Position numbers and translations under genes: made by a program. From CAYRTV01 sp964505785 (GTDB lineage: Bacteria; Acidobacteriota; Aminicenantia; Aminicenantales; Aminicenantaceae): a stretch of 64,000 nt of DNA. Below are positions 24,191 to 32,336 of this stretch, one piece after another (position 1 is the first letter of the stretch; each line of letters begins with the position of its first letter). The DNA lies in assembly GCA_964505785.1 (NCBI GenBank), contig CAZDJZ010000003.1, forward strand, positions 1 through 64,000, in the 5' to 3' direction. The notes beneath the pieces were generated by a model, which saw only the letters and a program-made list of their open reading frames with translations, was not told the DNA's origin and ran no database searches.

Positions 24191-25929
24191 AAAAGATCAA
24201 TATAGACCACCTTTGTCGAGTAGAAGGAAACGGCGGCATTACCGCCACTATTGACGGGAATGTTGTATCTGAAGTCAAATTCAATGTTTTCGAAGGCCCC
24301 CGGCTGATCGAGAAGCTTACCCTTGGATTAACCCCCGAAGAAGACGTAAGCATGTCTCCCCGCATCTGCGCTATTTGCACCTTATCCCATAAAAATGCGG
24401 TTTTGCGCGCCTTTGAAAACGCTCTCGACATCACTCTTCCTCCTAAGGCCCAGCTGCTTCGGGAATTAATGCATATGGGTGAGTTTATAGAAAGCCATTC
24501 TCTGCATACATTTTACCTGGCCCTGCCGGATTATCTGGGATTTCCCAATGCCATCGCCATGGCCTCCAAATACGGATTTGAAGTCAAGATCGCACTGGAA
24601 ATGAAGCATTTCGGCAATCACATCATGAAGACCATAAGCGGACGCTATATTCACGGGGAAAATCCGATTATCGGCGGTTTCGGAAAATTTCCCACCCGGG
24701 AAGAATTGCTGTTTCTTAAGGAAAGGGCCTTGCAGTTCATGCCTTTCGTGCTGAAAACCGTTGATCTCTTCTCCACCTTGCCCTACCCCGATATTCCCGA
24801 AGATGAAACCGTTTATGCATGCTGTGAACCTGGAAACGATATGTTCGGATTCTGGGGTGATGAAATTATCCTTTCCACCGGGGATAAATTTTACCGGGAT
24901 GACTATAAAAAAGTAACAAATGAATTCGTCGTTCCGCACTCCTATTGTAAACACAGCCGCTATCAGGGCAAGCCCTATTCCGTCGGAGCACTGGCCCGGA
25001 TAAACGTTCTGGGCGAAAGACTTCAGGGTGAAGCCGGTCAGGCTTTTGAAAAATATTTCAATAAAAAATGGACAGTTAATCCCTTGTACCACAATGCAGC
25101 TCAAGCCCTGGAAATCCTTTATTCGTTTGAGCGCATCCCGGAAATCGTAGATGAAATGCTTAAATACAAAGATGATCCCGATCCGGTCGCTTACACAGCC
25201 GCCAACGGAAAAGGCACCGGCCTGGTGGAGGCACCCCGCGGACTGCTGATCCATCATCACGAAATTACCGACGGCAAAGTATCTCATGTGGACATTGTCA
25301 CTCCGACAGCCCAAAACGCTGAAGATATCGAACATTACTGTTATGTGGCGGCCCAAAAGCTTCTTGAGCAAGGCCAGGAAGACCAAATCCGCGACCGCAT
25401 GGACATCGTAGTCCGTGCATTCGATCCCTGCATCAGCTGCTCAGCCCACATGGCTAAAGTCGAAAAGGCTGGAGATGACAACTGGGCCAGCACCTGGAAT
25501 GATATTCATAAACAAGGACAACCGGTTTATGTCGGCGTCGGGAGTTCGGACTATTCCGATGACCGCAGCGGGCTGGAATTGGCCCGCCGTCTCCGTGCAT
25601 GCGGATACACTCAGGTCTGGACAGAAAACGAGATTCCCGGCAACCAGGAATTCCTCCAATCATCCCAAGAAAATCCTCTCATTTTTATGGATGCTCTTGA
25701 ATTTTCAGATTCTCCAGGAAAAATCACCCTTATTCCCTTGGAACATGTTCTCAACCATGCCGGCCTGAGTCATAAATTCGTTCCTTTCCTCACGCATCTC
25801 TCCGATCAAAAACAACTCAAAAACGCATTTGTCCTGGGTATTCAGCCCCAGTCCATTGAAAAGGGAAGTGAAATCAGCGCAGAAGTTCAGGAAGCTATTG
25901 AAAAAATCCTCGCGCAAGTGAAGAATTGA
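24187..25929 (+). CDS. hydA: group 3b hydrogenase large (alpha) subunit fused to an M52-type maturation peptidase domain
   Basis: 580 aa against about 420-430 for normal family members. Nickel motifs RICAICTLSHK (from 59) and DPCISCSAH (413-421) are intact. After a linker, residues 447-580 resemble HycI/HybD proteases: VGVGSSDYSDDRSGLELA corresponds to the GxGNxxxxDDGxG loop, FMDALEF has the second metal ligand (Asp502), LSHKF the third (His529), and the end LGIQPQSIEKGSEISAEV matches the family C-terminus. Spacing Asp458-Asp502-His529 (44, 27) is close to HycI Asp16-Asp62-His90. The Asn of GxGN is replaced by Ser. The domain could process the subunit in cis or be a retained assembly or docking module; this is inference. 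Confidence 0.85.
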   Translation: MKKINIDHLCRVEGNGGITATIDGNVVSEVKFNVFEGPRLIEKLTLGLTPEEDVSMSPRICAICTLSHKNAVLRAFENALDITLPPKAQLLRELMHMGEFIESHSLHTFYLALPDYLGFPNAIAMASKYGFEVKIALEMKHFGNHIMKTISGRYIHGENPIIGGFGKFPTREELLFLKERALQFMPFVLKTVDLFSTLPYPDIPEDETVYACCEPGNDMFGFWGDEIILSTGDKFYRDDYKKVTNEFVVPHSYCKHSRYQGKPYSVGALARINVLGERLQGEAGQAFEKYFNKKWTVNPLYHNAAQALEILYSFERIPEIVDEMLKYKDDPDPVAYTAANGKGTGLVEAPRGLLIHHHEITDGKVSHVDIVTPTAQNAEDIEHYCYVAAQKLLEQGQEDQIRDRMDIVVRAFDPCISCSAHMAKVEKAGDDNWASTWNDIHKQGQPVYVGVGSSDYSDDRSGLELARRLRACGYTQVWTENEIPGNQEFLQSSQENPLIFMDALEFSDSPGKITLIPLEHVLNHAGLSHKFVPFLTHLSDQKQLKNAFVLGIQPQSIEKGSEISAEVQEAIEKILAQVKN

Positions 25930-25941
25930 ACCCATGAGTAA

Positions 25942-26020
25942 AAAAAATCGTCCGGCAGTACGTTTTCTTTCCCGCCTTTTTCTTCCTGCATCAATCTTTC
26001 ACGTCTCTGGACGATTTTTT
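25942..26020 (+). terminator. long inverted repeat with T-tract, possible terminator
   Basis: AAAAAATCGTCC (25942-25953) pairs perfectly with GGACGATTTTTT (26009-26020), leaving a 55-base pyrimidine-rich loop. It lies just after the alpha-subunit stop. The long loop makes it an unusual terminator. Confidence 0.4.
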
Positions 26021-26039
26021 CTTCTTTATATATCTACTT

Positions 26040-26065
26040 GAGGGTCTGCCGCAAGGCAGACCCTC
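26040..26065 (+). terminator. perfect hairpin with GCAA tetraloop
   Basis: An 11-base stem GAGGGTCTGCC / GGCAGACCCTC closed by a GCAA (GNRA) loop. No T-tract follows immediately, so it may be a transcript stabiliser or weak terminator at the end of the hydrogenase operon. Confidence 0.55.
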
Positions 26066-26254
26066 CCCTCCATTTTAGGTCATTCATAAAAAAACTGTCG
26101 CCTCATCTATACTCCTCTCTTCATTATTAATCTTGATTATCATTTGTAAAAAAATAAATGAGACATTCACACTCTTTTTTTCCATTTAACAAAATCGCCA
26201 GTTTTTTTACCCATCGGGTGGGCCGAGCGGGCACACCGGAGTTATGAACCATGG

Positions 26255-26271
26255 GTGGGGAAAATTTCCCC
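26255..26271 (+). promoter_or_regulatory. putative upstream activator site for the sigma-54 regulator (site 2)
   Basis: GTGGGGAAAATTTCCCC contains a perfect palindrome GGGGAAA-A-TTTCCCC. It is 15/17 identical to site 1 and sits about 120 bases upstream of the -24/-12 promoter at 26386. Confidence 0.65.
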
Positions 26272-26385
26272 TATTTGCTTCCAGCGTATACTGAGTAACA
26301 AAGCCTGTCTTTGAATGCATTTTTTATCTTCTTTATTATCAGATACATAATAAATTTACTGTTGCGGAAAAATTGATGGTCACCT

Positions 26386-26400
26386 TGGCACAATAATTGC
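26386..26400 (+). promoter_or_regulatory. sigma-54 promoter for the second Hdr operon
   Basis: TGGCAC-N5-TTGC matches the -24/-12 consensus in both boxes with correct spacing, 28 bases upstream of the first receiver gene. Confidence 0.85.
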
Positions 26401-26428
26401 ATTTCTTCTTTCTATGAGGTATCATTAA

Positions 26429-26800
26429 ATGAACCAAATAGAGCGAAAAATCTTGATCATCGATCCTGACAAGAATGAAAGAAAAGAATTGGCTGACTAT
26501 TTGGCGCGTGAAAAGTATACGGTTGAAACAGGGTTGGGATTGGCTGATGCTGTAAAAAAACTGGCACAAAACCATTTTCCCTGTATAATAGTGGATGTTA
26601 ACCTGCCGGAAATGAAAGGATATGATGCCGTTTCAATTATAAAAAATATTGAGCCCAGAACAAAGATCATTGTGACCACAAAAAAAAACTCAAAGGAGCT
26701 GGAAGCAAAGGTCCGAGAGCAGGATATATTTTTTTATTTCATCAAATCCTTCGGTAAGGAAGAACTAAGGCTTGCAATTAATAATGTCTTCAGCAAATAA
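26429..26800 (+). CDS. stand-alone receiver-domain protein
   Basis: 123 aa, receiver only. Acidic pair in IIDPDKNE, phospho-acceptor Asp in IIVDVNLPE, Thr in VTTKKN and Lys in FIKSFGKEEL, so it should be phosphorylatable. No output domain: a phosphorelay or allosteric regulator of a partner. First gene behind the sigma-54 promoter and 12 bases from a second receiver gene. Confidence 0.85.
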   Translation: MNQIERKILIIDPDKNERKELADYLAREKYTVETGLGLADAVKKLAQNHFPCIIVDVNLPEMKGYDAVSIIKNIEPRTKIIVTTKKNSKELEAKVREQDIFFYFIKSFGKEELRLAINNVFSK

Positions 26801-26812
26801 AGGAGAAATAAA

Positions 26813-27220
26813 ATGGACAAAGCAAAAGCCAAGATTATGATCATCGATGATGATCCGGATTTCAGAGATGCCATTACCCCTATTCTTCGTTCAGCCTTGT
26901 ACGATGTTGTGACTGCTTCTAATCCCCAGGAAGGGAAAGAGAAAATTTTGAAGGAAAAACCGGACCTGATTTTACTTGACATCATGATGGACAGCCTTTT
27001 TGACGGTTTTTCCCTCTGTCACGCTATTAAAACATCCAAGGATTTCAAAGAAGTTCAGGATACCCCTGTTATATTTGTTTCCGCTGTCAAAGAGATGACA
27101 GGATCCCGGTTCAAGTTCAAAGGCGAAGAAGAAGGAATGTGCGGCCCTGATGATTATATGGATAAACCGGTTAAGCCGGATGAACTGATATCCCGGGTAG
27201 AGAGGCACTTACAAAAATGA
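26813..27220 (+). CDS. stand-alone receiver-domain protein (second)
   Basis: 135 aa. Receiver motifs IIDDDPDFRD, LLDIMMDSLFDGF, VSAVKE and DKPVKPDEL. The extended loop after the phospho-Asp (DSLFDGF) is typical of receivers found beside Hdr and hydrogenase genes. Good AAAGGAG precedes the start. Overlaps the hdrC-like gene by 4 bases, so it is made together with the enzyme. Confidence 0.88.
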   Translation: MDKAKAKIMIIDDDPDFRDAITPILRSALYDVVTASNPQEGKEKILKEKPDLILLDIMMDSLFDGFSLCHAIKTSKDFKEVQDTPVIFVSAVKEMTGSRFKFKGEEEGMCGPDDYMDKPVKPDELISRVERHLQK

Positions 27221-27840
27221 ATTATGGGAATTCTTCAACCACTCCCCCTGGCCGTTCGGATAAAAAAGAATCTCAGTTAAAGGAATCCTTTTTACGGCAG
27301 ATCAAAAATATTCCCGGGGGCGAAAGCCTTAAAAAATGCATTCAATGCGGCACATGTACCGGGACTTGTCCGGTCAGTTACACCATGGATATAACCCCTC
27401 GTGAGATCATTGCCCTTTTTCGCGCCGGGGATATTGAATCCATACTTTCAAGCCGGACTATATGGATTTGTGCATCCTGCTATTCCTGCACCGTCCGCTG
27501 TCCTCAGGGTGTTAAAGTAACCGATATTCTTTACACATTAAAAAGGCTGGCGATTGAAAACGAAATATTTCCTAAAAAATTTCCTGTTTATGCTCTCTCC
27601 AACGCCTTTGTGAAGTTTACCAACATGTTCGGGCGAAGTTATGAACCGGGCCTTATTCTTGTTTATTACTTGCGGACAAACCCGCTTAAGCTGTTCGGAA
27701 TGCTGCCGCTCTTTCTGAAAATGGCTCCTCGAGGCCGGATTGGACTGATGCCTCATAAAATCAAGGGAAAAAAGAATTTTTCAAAAATATTGAAAGAAGC
27801 CGATATCATGGAACATATAGTTCCCGCACAGGAATCTTAA
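27217..27840 (+). CDS. hdrC: heterodisulfide reductase subunit C-like protein (second set)
   Basis: 207 aa with CIQCGTCTGTCP (from about 41) and CASCYSCTVRCPQGV (about 85). It shares the whole layout with the product at 4233, including YTLKRLAIE and a basic C-terminus, but has a longer polar N-terminus. Probably the electron link between the HdrA-GltD fusion and HdrB encoded next. Confidence 0.9.
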   Translation: MNYGNSSTTPPGRSDKKESQLKESFLRQIKNIPGGESLKKCIQCGTCTGTCPVSYTMDITPREIIALFRAGDIESILSSRTIWICASCYSCTVRCPQGVKVTDILYTLKRLAIENEIFPKKFPVYALSNAFVKFTNMFGRSYEPGLILVYYLRTNPLKLFGMLPLFLKMAPRGRIGLMPHKIKGKKNFSKILKEADIMEHIVPAQES

Positions 27841-27890
27841 TATTCTTTTTATTTCACAGGCTTTCTTTCTTTTAACCACCGGAGGTGAAA

Positions 27891-28766
27891 ATGCCGTACG
27901 CATATTATCCCGGATGTAGTCTAGAAGCTTCCGCCAAAAGCTATGACGAATCCGTTCATTTTGTTTTTAATTCCTTGGGAGAGGAATTAAAGGAAATTGA
28001 AGACTGGAACTGTTGCGGAGCAACGTATTATATGGCCACCAAGGAAACGATCTCCCTGGTCATTTCCGCTAGAAATCTCGCACTTGCCGAGAAACAAGGA
28101 CTGGACATCGTTGCCCCCTGCAGCTCATGCTATACTATTTTGTATAAAACCAATGAAATCCTCAAAAACAATTTTATTTTGAGGGGAAAAGTCAATCAAG
28201 CCCTAAAAAAAGATAACTTGGAATACAATCTGAGTGTCAATGTCAGGCATCCCCTGGAAGTCCTGATCAATGATTTCGGAATCAAGGCCATCGCCGATAA
28301 AGCTGTTCGATCTCTAGAGGGAATTAAATTTGCACAATATTATGGGTGTCAGATTGTCCGCCCCGACCGCGGTCTGGATGATAAAGACAATCCCCAAATG
28401 ATGGATTCACTCTGCGCGGCACTTGGGGCTGAAAACGTCTATTTTCCTCTGAAAGTCGAGTGCTGCGGCGGTATGCTTATGACGACATATCCAGAAGTGG
28501 GACTGGACTTGAATAAAAAAATTCTGAATTGCGCCCGGGACAACGGAGCGGACGCAATCGTTACAACCTGTCCCCTTTGTCAAATAAACCTGGAAGCGTA
28601 TCAAAAGAAAATCAATAAGAAATTCAAAACCAAACACCATATGCCGGTCTTGTTTTTCACTCAGGCTGTAGGACTGGCATTGGGAGGAAATCCAAAAGAG
28701 CTGGGATTGCACCGCTCTCTCATTCCTTTTGAAAACACTCAAACCTCAACGGAGAAAACAAGATGA
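27891..28766 (+). CDS. hdrB: heterodisulfide reductase subunit B-like protein (second set)
   Basis: 291 aa from the ATG at 27891, preceded by GGAGGTG; a GTG at 27885 lies inside that site and is less likely. CCG motifs are complete: YYPGCSLEA, NCCGATYY, CSSCY, YYGCQIV, ECCGG and CPLC. Ends PKELGLHRSLIPF like its paralogue at 4811. It is the likely active-site subunit of the second complex; substrate unknown. Overlaps the next gene by 4 bases. Confidence 0.9.
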   Translation: MPYAYYPGCSLEASAKSYDESVHFVFNSLGEELKEIEDWNCCGATYYMATKETISLVISARNLALAEKQGLDIVAPCSSCYTILYKTNEILKNNFILRGKVNQALKKDNLEYNLSVNVRHPLEVLINDFGIKAIADKAVRSLEGIKFAQYYGCQIVRPDRGLDDKDNPQMMDSLCAALGAENVYFPLKVECCGGMLMTTYPEVGLDLNKKILNCARDNGADAIVTTCPLCQINLEAYQKKINKKFKTKHHMPVLFFTQAVGLALGGNPKELGLHRSLIPFENTQTSTEKTR

Positions 28767-31700
28767 CGGAAAACAAGCAAGACATTCGTATCGGGGTTTA
28801 TATCTGTCACTGCGGCTCCAACATCGCAGGTGCGGTTGACGTAGAAAAATGCCGGGATGAAATGACCTCCATGAAGGGTGTGAAAATCGTCCGGGATTAT
28901 AAATTCATGTGCTCGGAACCCGGTCAGGACTTAATTATTCAGGATATTAAAGAAAGCGGGCTCAACCGGGTAGTCGTCGCATCTTGTTCCCCTCTGATGC
29001 ATGAACCTACATTCCGCAAAGCATGTGAAAAGGCCGGACTGAATCGATACCTTTTCCAAATGGTCAATATTCGTGAGCAGTGCTCTTGGGTTCATAAAGA
29101 CACGAAAACTGCAACGGAAAAAGCCTCTTCCTTGGTCCGCGCGGCCATTCAGCGGGTCGCACGCCAAGAGCCCCTGACTCCATTTAAAGTAAAGGTCCAT
29201 CCGGACACATTGGTGGTGGGAGGCGGAATCGCTGGAATTCACGCCGCCCTTGAAATCGCCGAATCCGGAAATAAAGTCTACCTGGTGGAAAAGGAATCAT
29301 CCATCGGCGGGAAAATGGCCCGCTTTGATAAAACCTTTCCTACCTTAGACTGTTCCGCATGTATTTTAACCCCACGGATGGTTTCAGCCAGCCAGCATGA
29401 GAATATCGAACTTATCAGCTACAGCGAAGTTGAAGAAGTCGAAGGCGCCATGGGGGACTTTAAAGTGAAAGTTCGGAAAAAGGCCCGCTATATCAAAGAT
29501 GACTGCACTTCCTGCGGTGAATGCTCCCTGGTCTGCCCGGTCAAGGTTCCCAATCCGTTTGAAGAAAACCAATCGCAAAGATCTGCCGTTTATAAAACTT
29601 TTCCTCAGGCCATACCCAATACCTATGTCATTGAAAAGGAAAGCCGGCCTCCATGCCGGGAAACCTGCCCCATAGATCAGGAAGCGGCCGGATATATCGG
29701 CTTAATCGCCGAAAAACGGTTTGAAGAAGCAGCCCGATTGATCCGGCAGCAGAATGTTCTTCCTTCCATATGCGGACGGGTGTGCTATCATCCCTGCGAA
29801 ACCGAATGCAACAGGAAATTCGTGGATGAACCGGTTGCAATAAAAAATCTGAAGCGGTTTGTTATTGACTGGGAACTTGCCAACATAGGAACCCCGGCTG
29901 TCCCGGAAATAAAAGAAAAACGAAAGGAAAAGGTAGCGGTCATCGGATCCGGTCCGGCTGGATTGGTTTGCGCCCACGACCTCGCTATGCAGGGATTCCA
30001 AGCCTCCATTTTTGAAAAACTTCCTGTCGCCGGGGGAATGCTGGCTGTCGGGATCCCCGAATACCGGCTCCCCAGCTCCATCCTCAAAAGCGAAATTGAT
30101 GCAATCAAGCAATTAGGTGTGGACATAAAAACCGGCATGAGTTTAGGAAAAGATTTCACTTTGGAAGAACTAAAAAAGAAAGGCTTTAAGGCTGTTTATC
30201 TTGCAACCGGAGCCCATAACAGCTTGAAAATGGATATCCCCGGTGAAGCCGAAAATGAAGGCGTTTACCATGGTGTGGATTTTCTGCGGAATATCAGCCT
30301 GAACCAGCCTCAGCCAGTCGGCAAAAGGGTTGCGGTCATCGGCGGCGGAAATACGGCCATCGATGCCGCCCGGACAGCGCTTCGTTCAGGAGCTGAAGAA
30401 GTCAATATTCTTTATCGCCGGACCCGAAAAGAAATGCCGGCGGAAGAAGTGGAAATTCAAGCGGCGGAAGAAGAAGGAGTCAAGATCCAATATCTCACGG
30501 CCCCGGTTGAAGTGATCGGCCGCGATGGAAAGCTTACTCAGCTTAAAAACATCAAGATGGAACTGGGCAAGCCGGATGAAAGCGGCCGGCGCCGGCCGGT
30601 TCCGATTGAAGGCAGCGAATATGAAATGGATATGGACACGGTCATCATTGCTGTAAGCCAATCCCCCGAAATGGATTATGTGGATGATAAAACAGGCCTT
30701 AAATTAACTAAATGGAATACTATTGTGGTAGATCCGGAAACGATGCAGTCCGATTTGGACTGGGTTTTTTCCGGCGGCGACGTTGTTCACGGCCCGGATG
30801 CCGTAATAACCGCCATGGGCGATGGGAAACGTGCAGCCGAGTCCATCGGAAAATTTTTGCGGGGAGAACCCTTAGAGGATTTTCGAACACGCCGGCGTCC
30901 TGTTCTTACTGATCGTGATGAAAACAGCCGCCCGCATAGTTATGCCCCTCCCTTCAACCAAACGAAAAGAATCCCCCGCACAAAAATGAGTGAACTGGAC
31001 CCGGAAAAAAGAAGCCGGAATTTCGATGAAGTCGAATTGGGTTATTCTGAAGAAGAAGCCGTGCGGGAAGCAAGGAGATGCCTGCATTGCGGCATCTGCA
31101 TCGAATGTCATGCTTGTGAGGCCGCTTGTGAAGCGCATTGCATCCATCACGAAATGAAAGACGAAATTCAGGAAATCAATGTAGGGCAGGTCTTGGTGAC
31201 CACCGGATATCAAACCCTGATGGAACCGGACGTATTAAAACCTTACGGCTATGGAAAATTCGATAATGTTTATTCCAGTCTGGAATTTGAAAGAATCGTC
31301 AGCTCAACCGGGCCTACGGAAGGTTCTATTCTGATGAAAAACGGAAAAGAGCCTAAGTCCATCGGCATTGTCCACTGTGTCGGGTCACGCGATATCAATG
31401 CTCACGAATATTGTTCCCGGGTATGCTGTATGTATGCCTTGAAATTCGCGCATCTGATCAGGGACCGCACAACCGCCGAAGTCTACCAGTTTTATATTGA
31501 CATGAGGGCGTTCGGAAAGGGTTATGAAGAGTTTTACTCGCGGATTTTGGAAGAAGACGTGAATGTCATTCGCGGCAAAGTGGCCGAAGTTTACCGGCAA
31601 GGACACACCCAAAACAGCGATTCTCCCTTGATCATTCGCTGTGAGGATACTTTGGCGAAACGTTACCGTGAAATTCCAGTGGATATGGTCATCCTCTGTA

Positions 31701-32182
31701 ATGCCATCGAACCTGAGAAAGATGCAGAAAAAATTCAGCGCCTGTTTTCCTTGAGCCGCAGCCCTGACGGATTTTTTCTTGAAAAACATCCCAAGCTGGA
31801 TCCTACGGCTACCGCCACTGACGGCGTATTTGTAGCCGGATGCTGCCAGGGGCCCAAGGATATACCGGATACAGTTGCTCAAGCGAGTTCAGCCTCCGCC
31901 CGCATCCTGGCCAACATCGCTAAAGGTGAAATCGAAGTGGAGCCTATCCAAGCGATTATAGACCCCGAGCTTTGCGCCGGATGCAGGCTGTGCAACGACC
32001 TTTGTTCATACGGGGCCATCTACTTCGATGAAGAAAAGGGAGTCTCCGTAGTCCGGGAAGCTTTATGCAAAGGATGCGGCACTTGTGTTGCCTGCTGTCC
32101 TTCTTCCGCAGCGGCAGCCCAGCATTTTTCCGATGATCAGATCTTTGCGGAAATCGAAGGAATCCTTAAAGATTCACGCTGA
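28763..32182 (+). CDS. hdrA: giant HdrA with inserted GltD/NfnB-like flavoprotein domain
   Basis: 1139 aa, nearly twice a usual soluble HdrA. Order: HdrA N-domain and FAD fold VGGGIAGIHA (about 151); ferredoxin CTSCGECSLVCP (248); a GltD-type head with CRETCPIDQEAAGY (297) and CGRVCYHPCETEC (336); a second FAD/NAD(P) flavoprotein with VAVIGSGPAGLVC (392) and VAVIGGGNTAIDAAR (522); ferredoxin CLHCGICIECHACEAAC (773); the HdrA C-half with HCVGSRDINAHEYCSRVCC (870); then CAGCRLCNDLC (1070) and CKGCGTCVACCP (1101). The insert would let NAD(P)H donate directly to the Hdr flavin. Both flavin sites look intact. Confidence 0.92.
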   Translation: MTENKQDIRIGVYICHCGSNIAGAVDVEKCRDEMTSMKGVKIVRDYKFMCSEPGQDLIIQDIKESGLNRVVVASCSPLMHEPTFRKACEKAGLNRYLFQMVNIREQCSWVHKDTKTATEKASSLVRAAIQRVARQEPLTPFKVKVHPDTLVVGGGIAGIHAALEIAESGNKVYLVEKESSIGGKMARFDKTFPTLDCSACILTPRMVSASQHENIELISYSEVEEVEGAMGDFKVKVRKKARYIKDDCTSCGECSLVCPVKVPNPFEENQSQRSAVYKTFPQAIPNTYVIEKESRPPCRETCPIDQEAAGYIGLIAEKRFEEAARLIRQQNVLPSICGRVCYHPCETECNRKFVDEPVAIKNLKRFVIDWELANIGTPAVPEIKEKRKEKVAVIGSGPAGLVCAHDLAMQGFQASIFEKLPVAGGMLAVGIPEYRLPSSILKSEIDAIKQLGVDIKTGMSLGKDFTLEELKKKGFKAVYLATGAHNSLKMDIPGEAENEGVYHGVDFLRNISLNQPQPVGKRVAVIGGGNTAIDAARTALRSGAEEVNILYRRTRKEMPAEEVEIQAAEEEGVKIQYLTAPVEVIGRDGKLTQLKNIKMELGKPDESGRRRPVPIEGSEYEMDMDTVIIAVSQSPEMDYVDDKTGLKLTKWNTIVVDPETMQSDLDWVFSGGDVVHGPDAVITAMGDGKRAAESIGKFLRGEPLEDFRTRRRPVLTDRDENSRPHSYAPPFNQTKRIPRTKMSELDPEKRSRNFDEVELGYSEEEAVREARRCLHCGICIECHACEAACEAHCIHHEMKDEIQEINVGQVLVTTGYQTLMEPDVLKPYGYGKFDNVYSSLEFERIVSSTGPTEGSILMKNGKEPKSIGIVHCVGSRDINAHEYCSRVCCMYALKFAHLIRDRTTAEVYQFYIDMRAFGKGYEEFYSRILEEDVNVIRGKVAEVYRQGHTQNSDSPLIIRCEDTLAKRYREIPVDMVILCNAIEPEKDAEKIQRLFSLSRSPDGFFLEKHPKLDPTATATDGVFVAGCCQGPKDIPDTVAQASSASARILANIAKGEIEVEPIQAIIDPELCAGCRLCNDLCSYGAIYFDEEKGVSVVREALCKGCGTCVACCPSSAAAAQHFSDDQIFAEIEGILKDSR

Positions 32183-32336
32183 GAGACGATAGTCATCGCT
32201 TTTTGAGTGATGATAATGACGCCGGATGTCATTATCTAAGCCGTGTAATAAGTCAGGTTTGTTTTGACTGGACATTGTAGGGCTTAGGTATATAAAATAG
32301 GTAGTAATTCAGAAACAGAACCGGAAGGATAATTCT
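32183..32336. promoter_or_regulatory. intergenic region with 9-base inverted repeat
   Basis: GATAATGAC (32212-32220) and GTCATTATC (32228-32236) are perfect inverted copies around a 7-base spacer. No T-run follows, so an operator is as likely as a terminator. An AT-rich TATAAAAT lies near 32291, about 45 bases before the next start, possibly a -10 element. Confidence 0.45.

Larger units (their letters stand above)
25930..26428. other. regulatory intergenic region between hydrogenase and second Hdr operon
   Basis: About 500 bases without a convincing gene (one 35-codon frame from 25934 has no support). It holds a 12-base inverted repeat with a 55-base loop, a GNRA-loop hairpin, an upstream activator-like palindrome and a strong sigma-54 promoter, listed separately. 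Confidence 0.7.

Noticed and set aside
21470..25929. Group 3d NAD-linked (Hox) hydrogenase
   Set aside because: Gene order beta-gamma-delta-alpha with an FNR-type gamma subunit and no HoxFU genes indicates group 3b.
25934..26041. 35-codon frame after the hydrogenase alpha gene
   Set aside because: It is built from the inverted repeat itself, has no family match and no ribosome-binding site.
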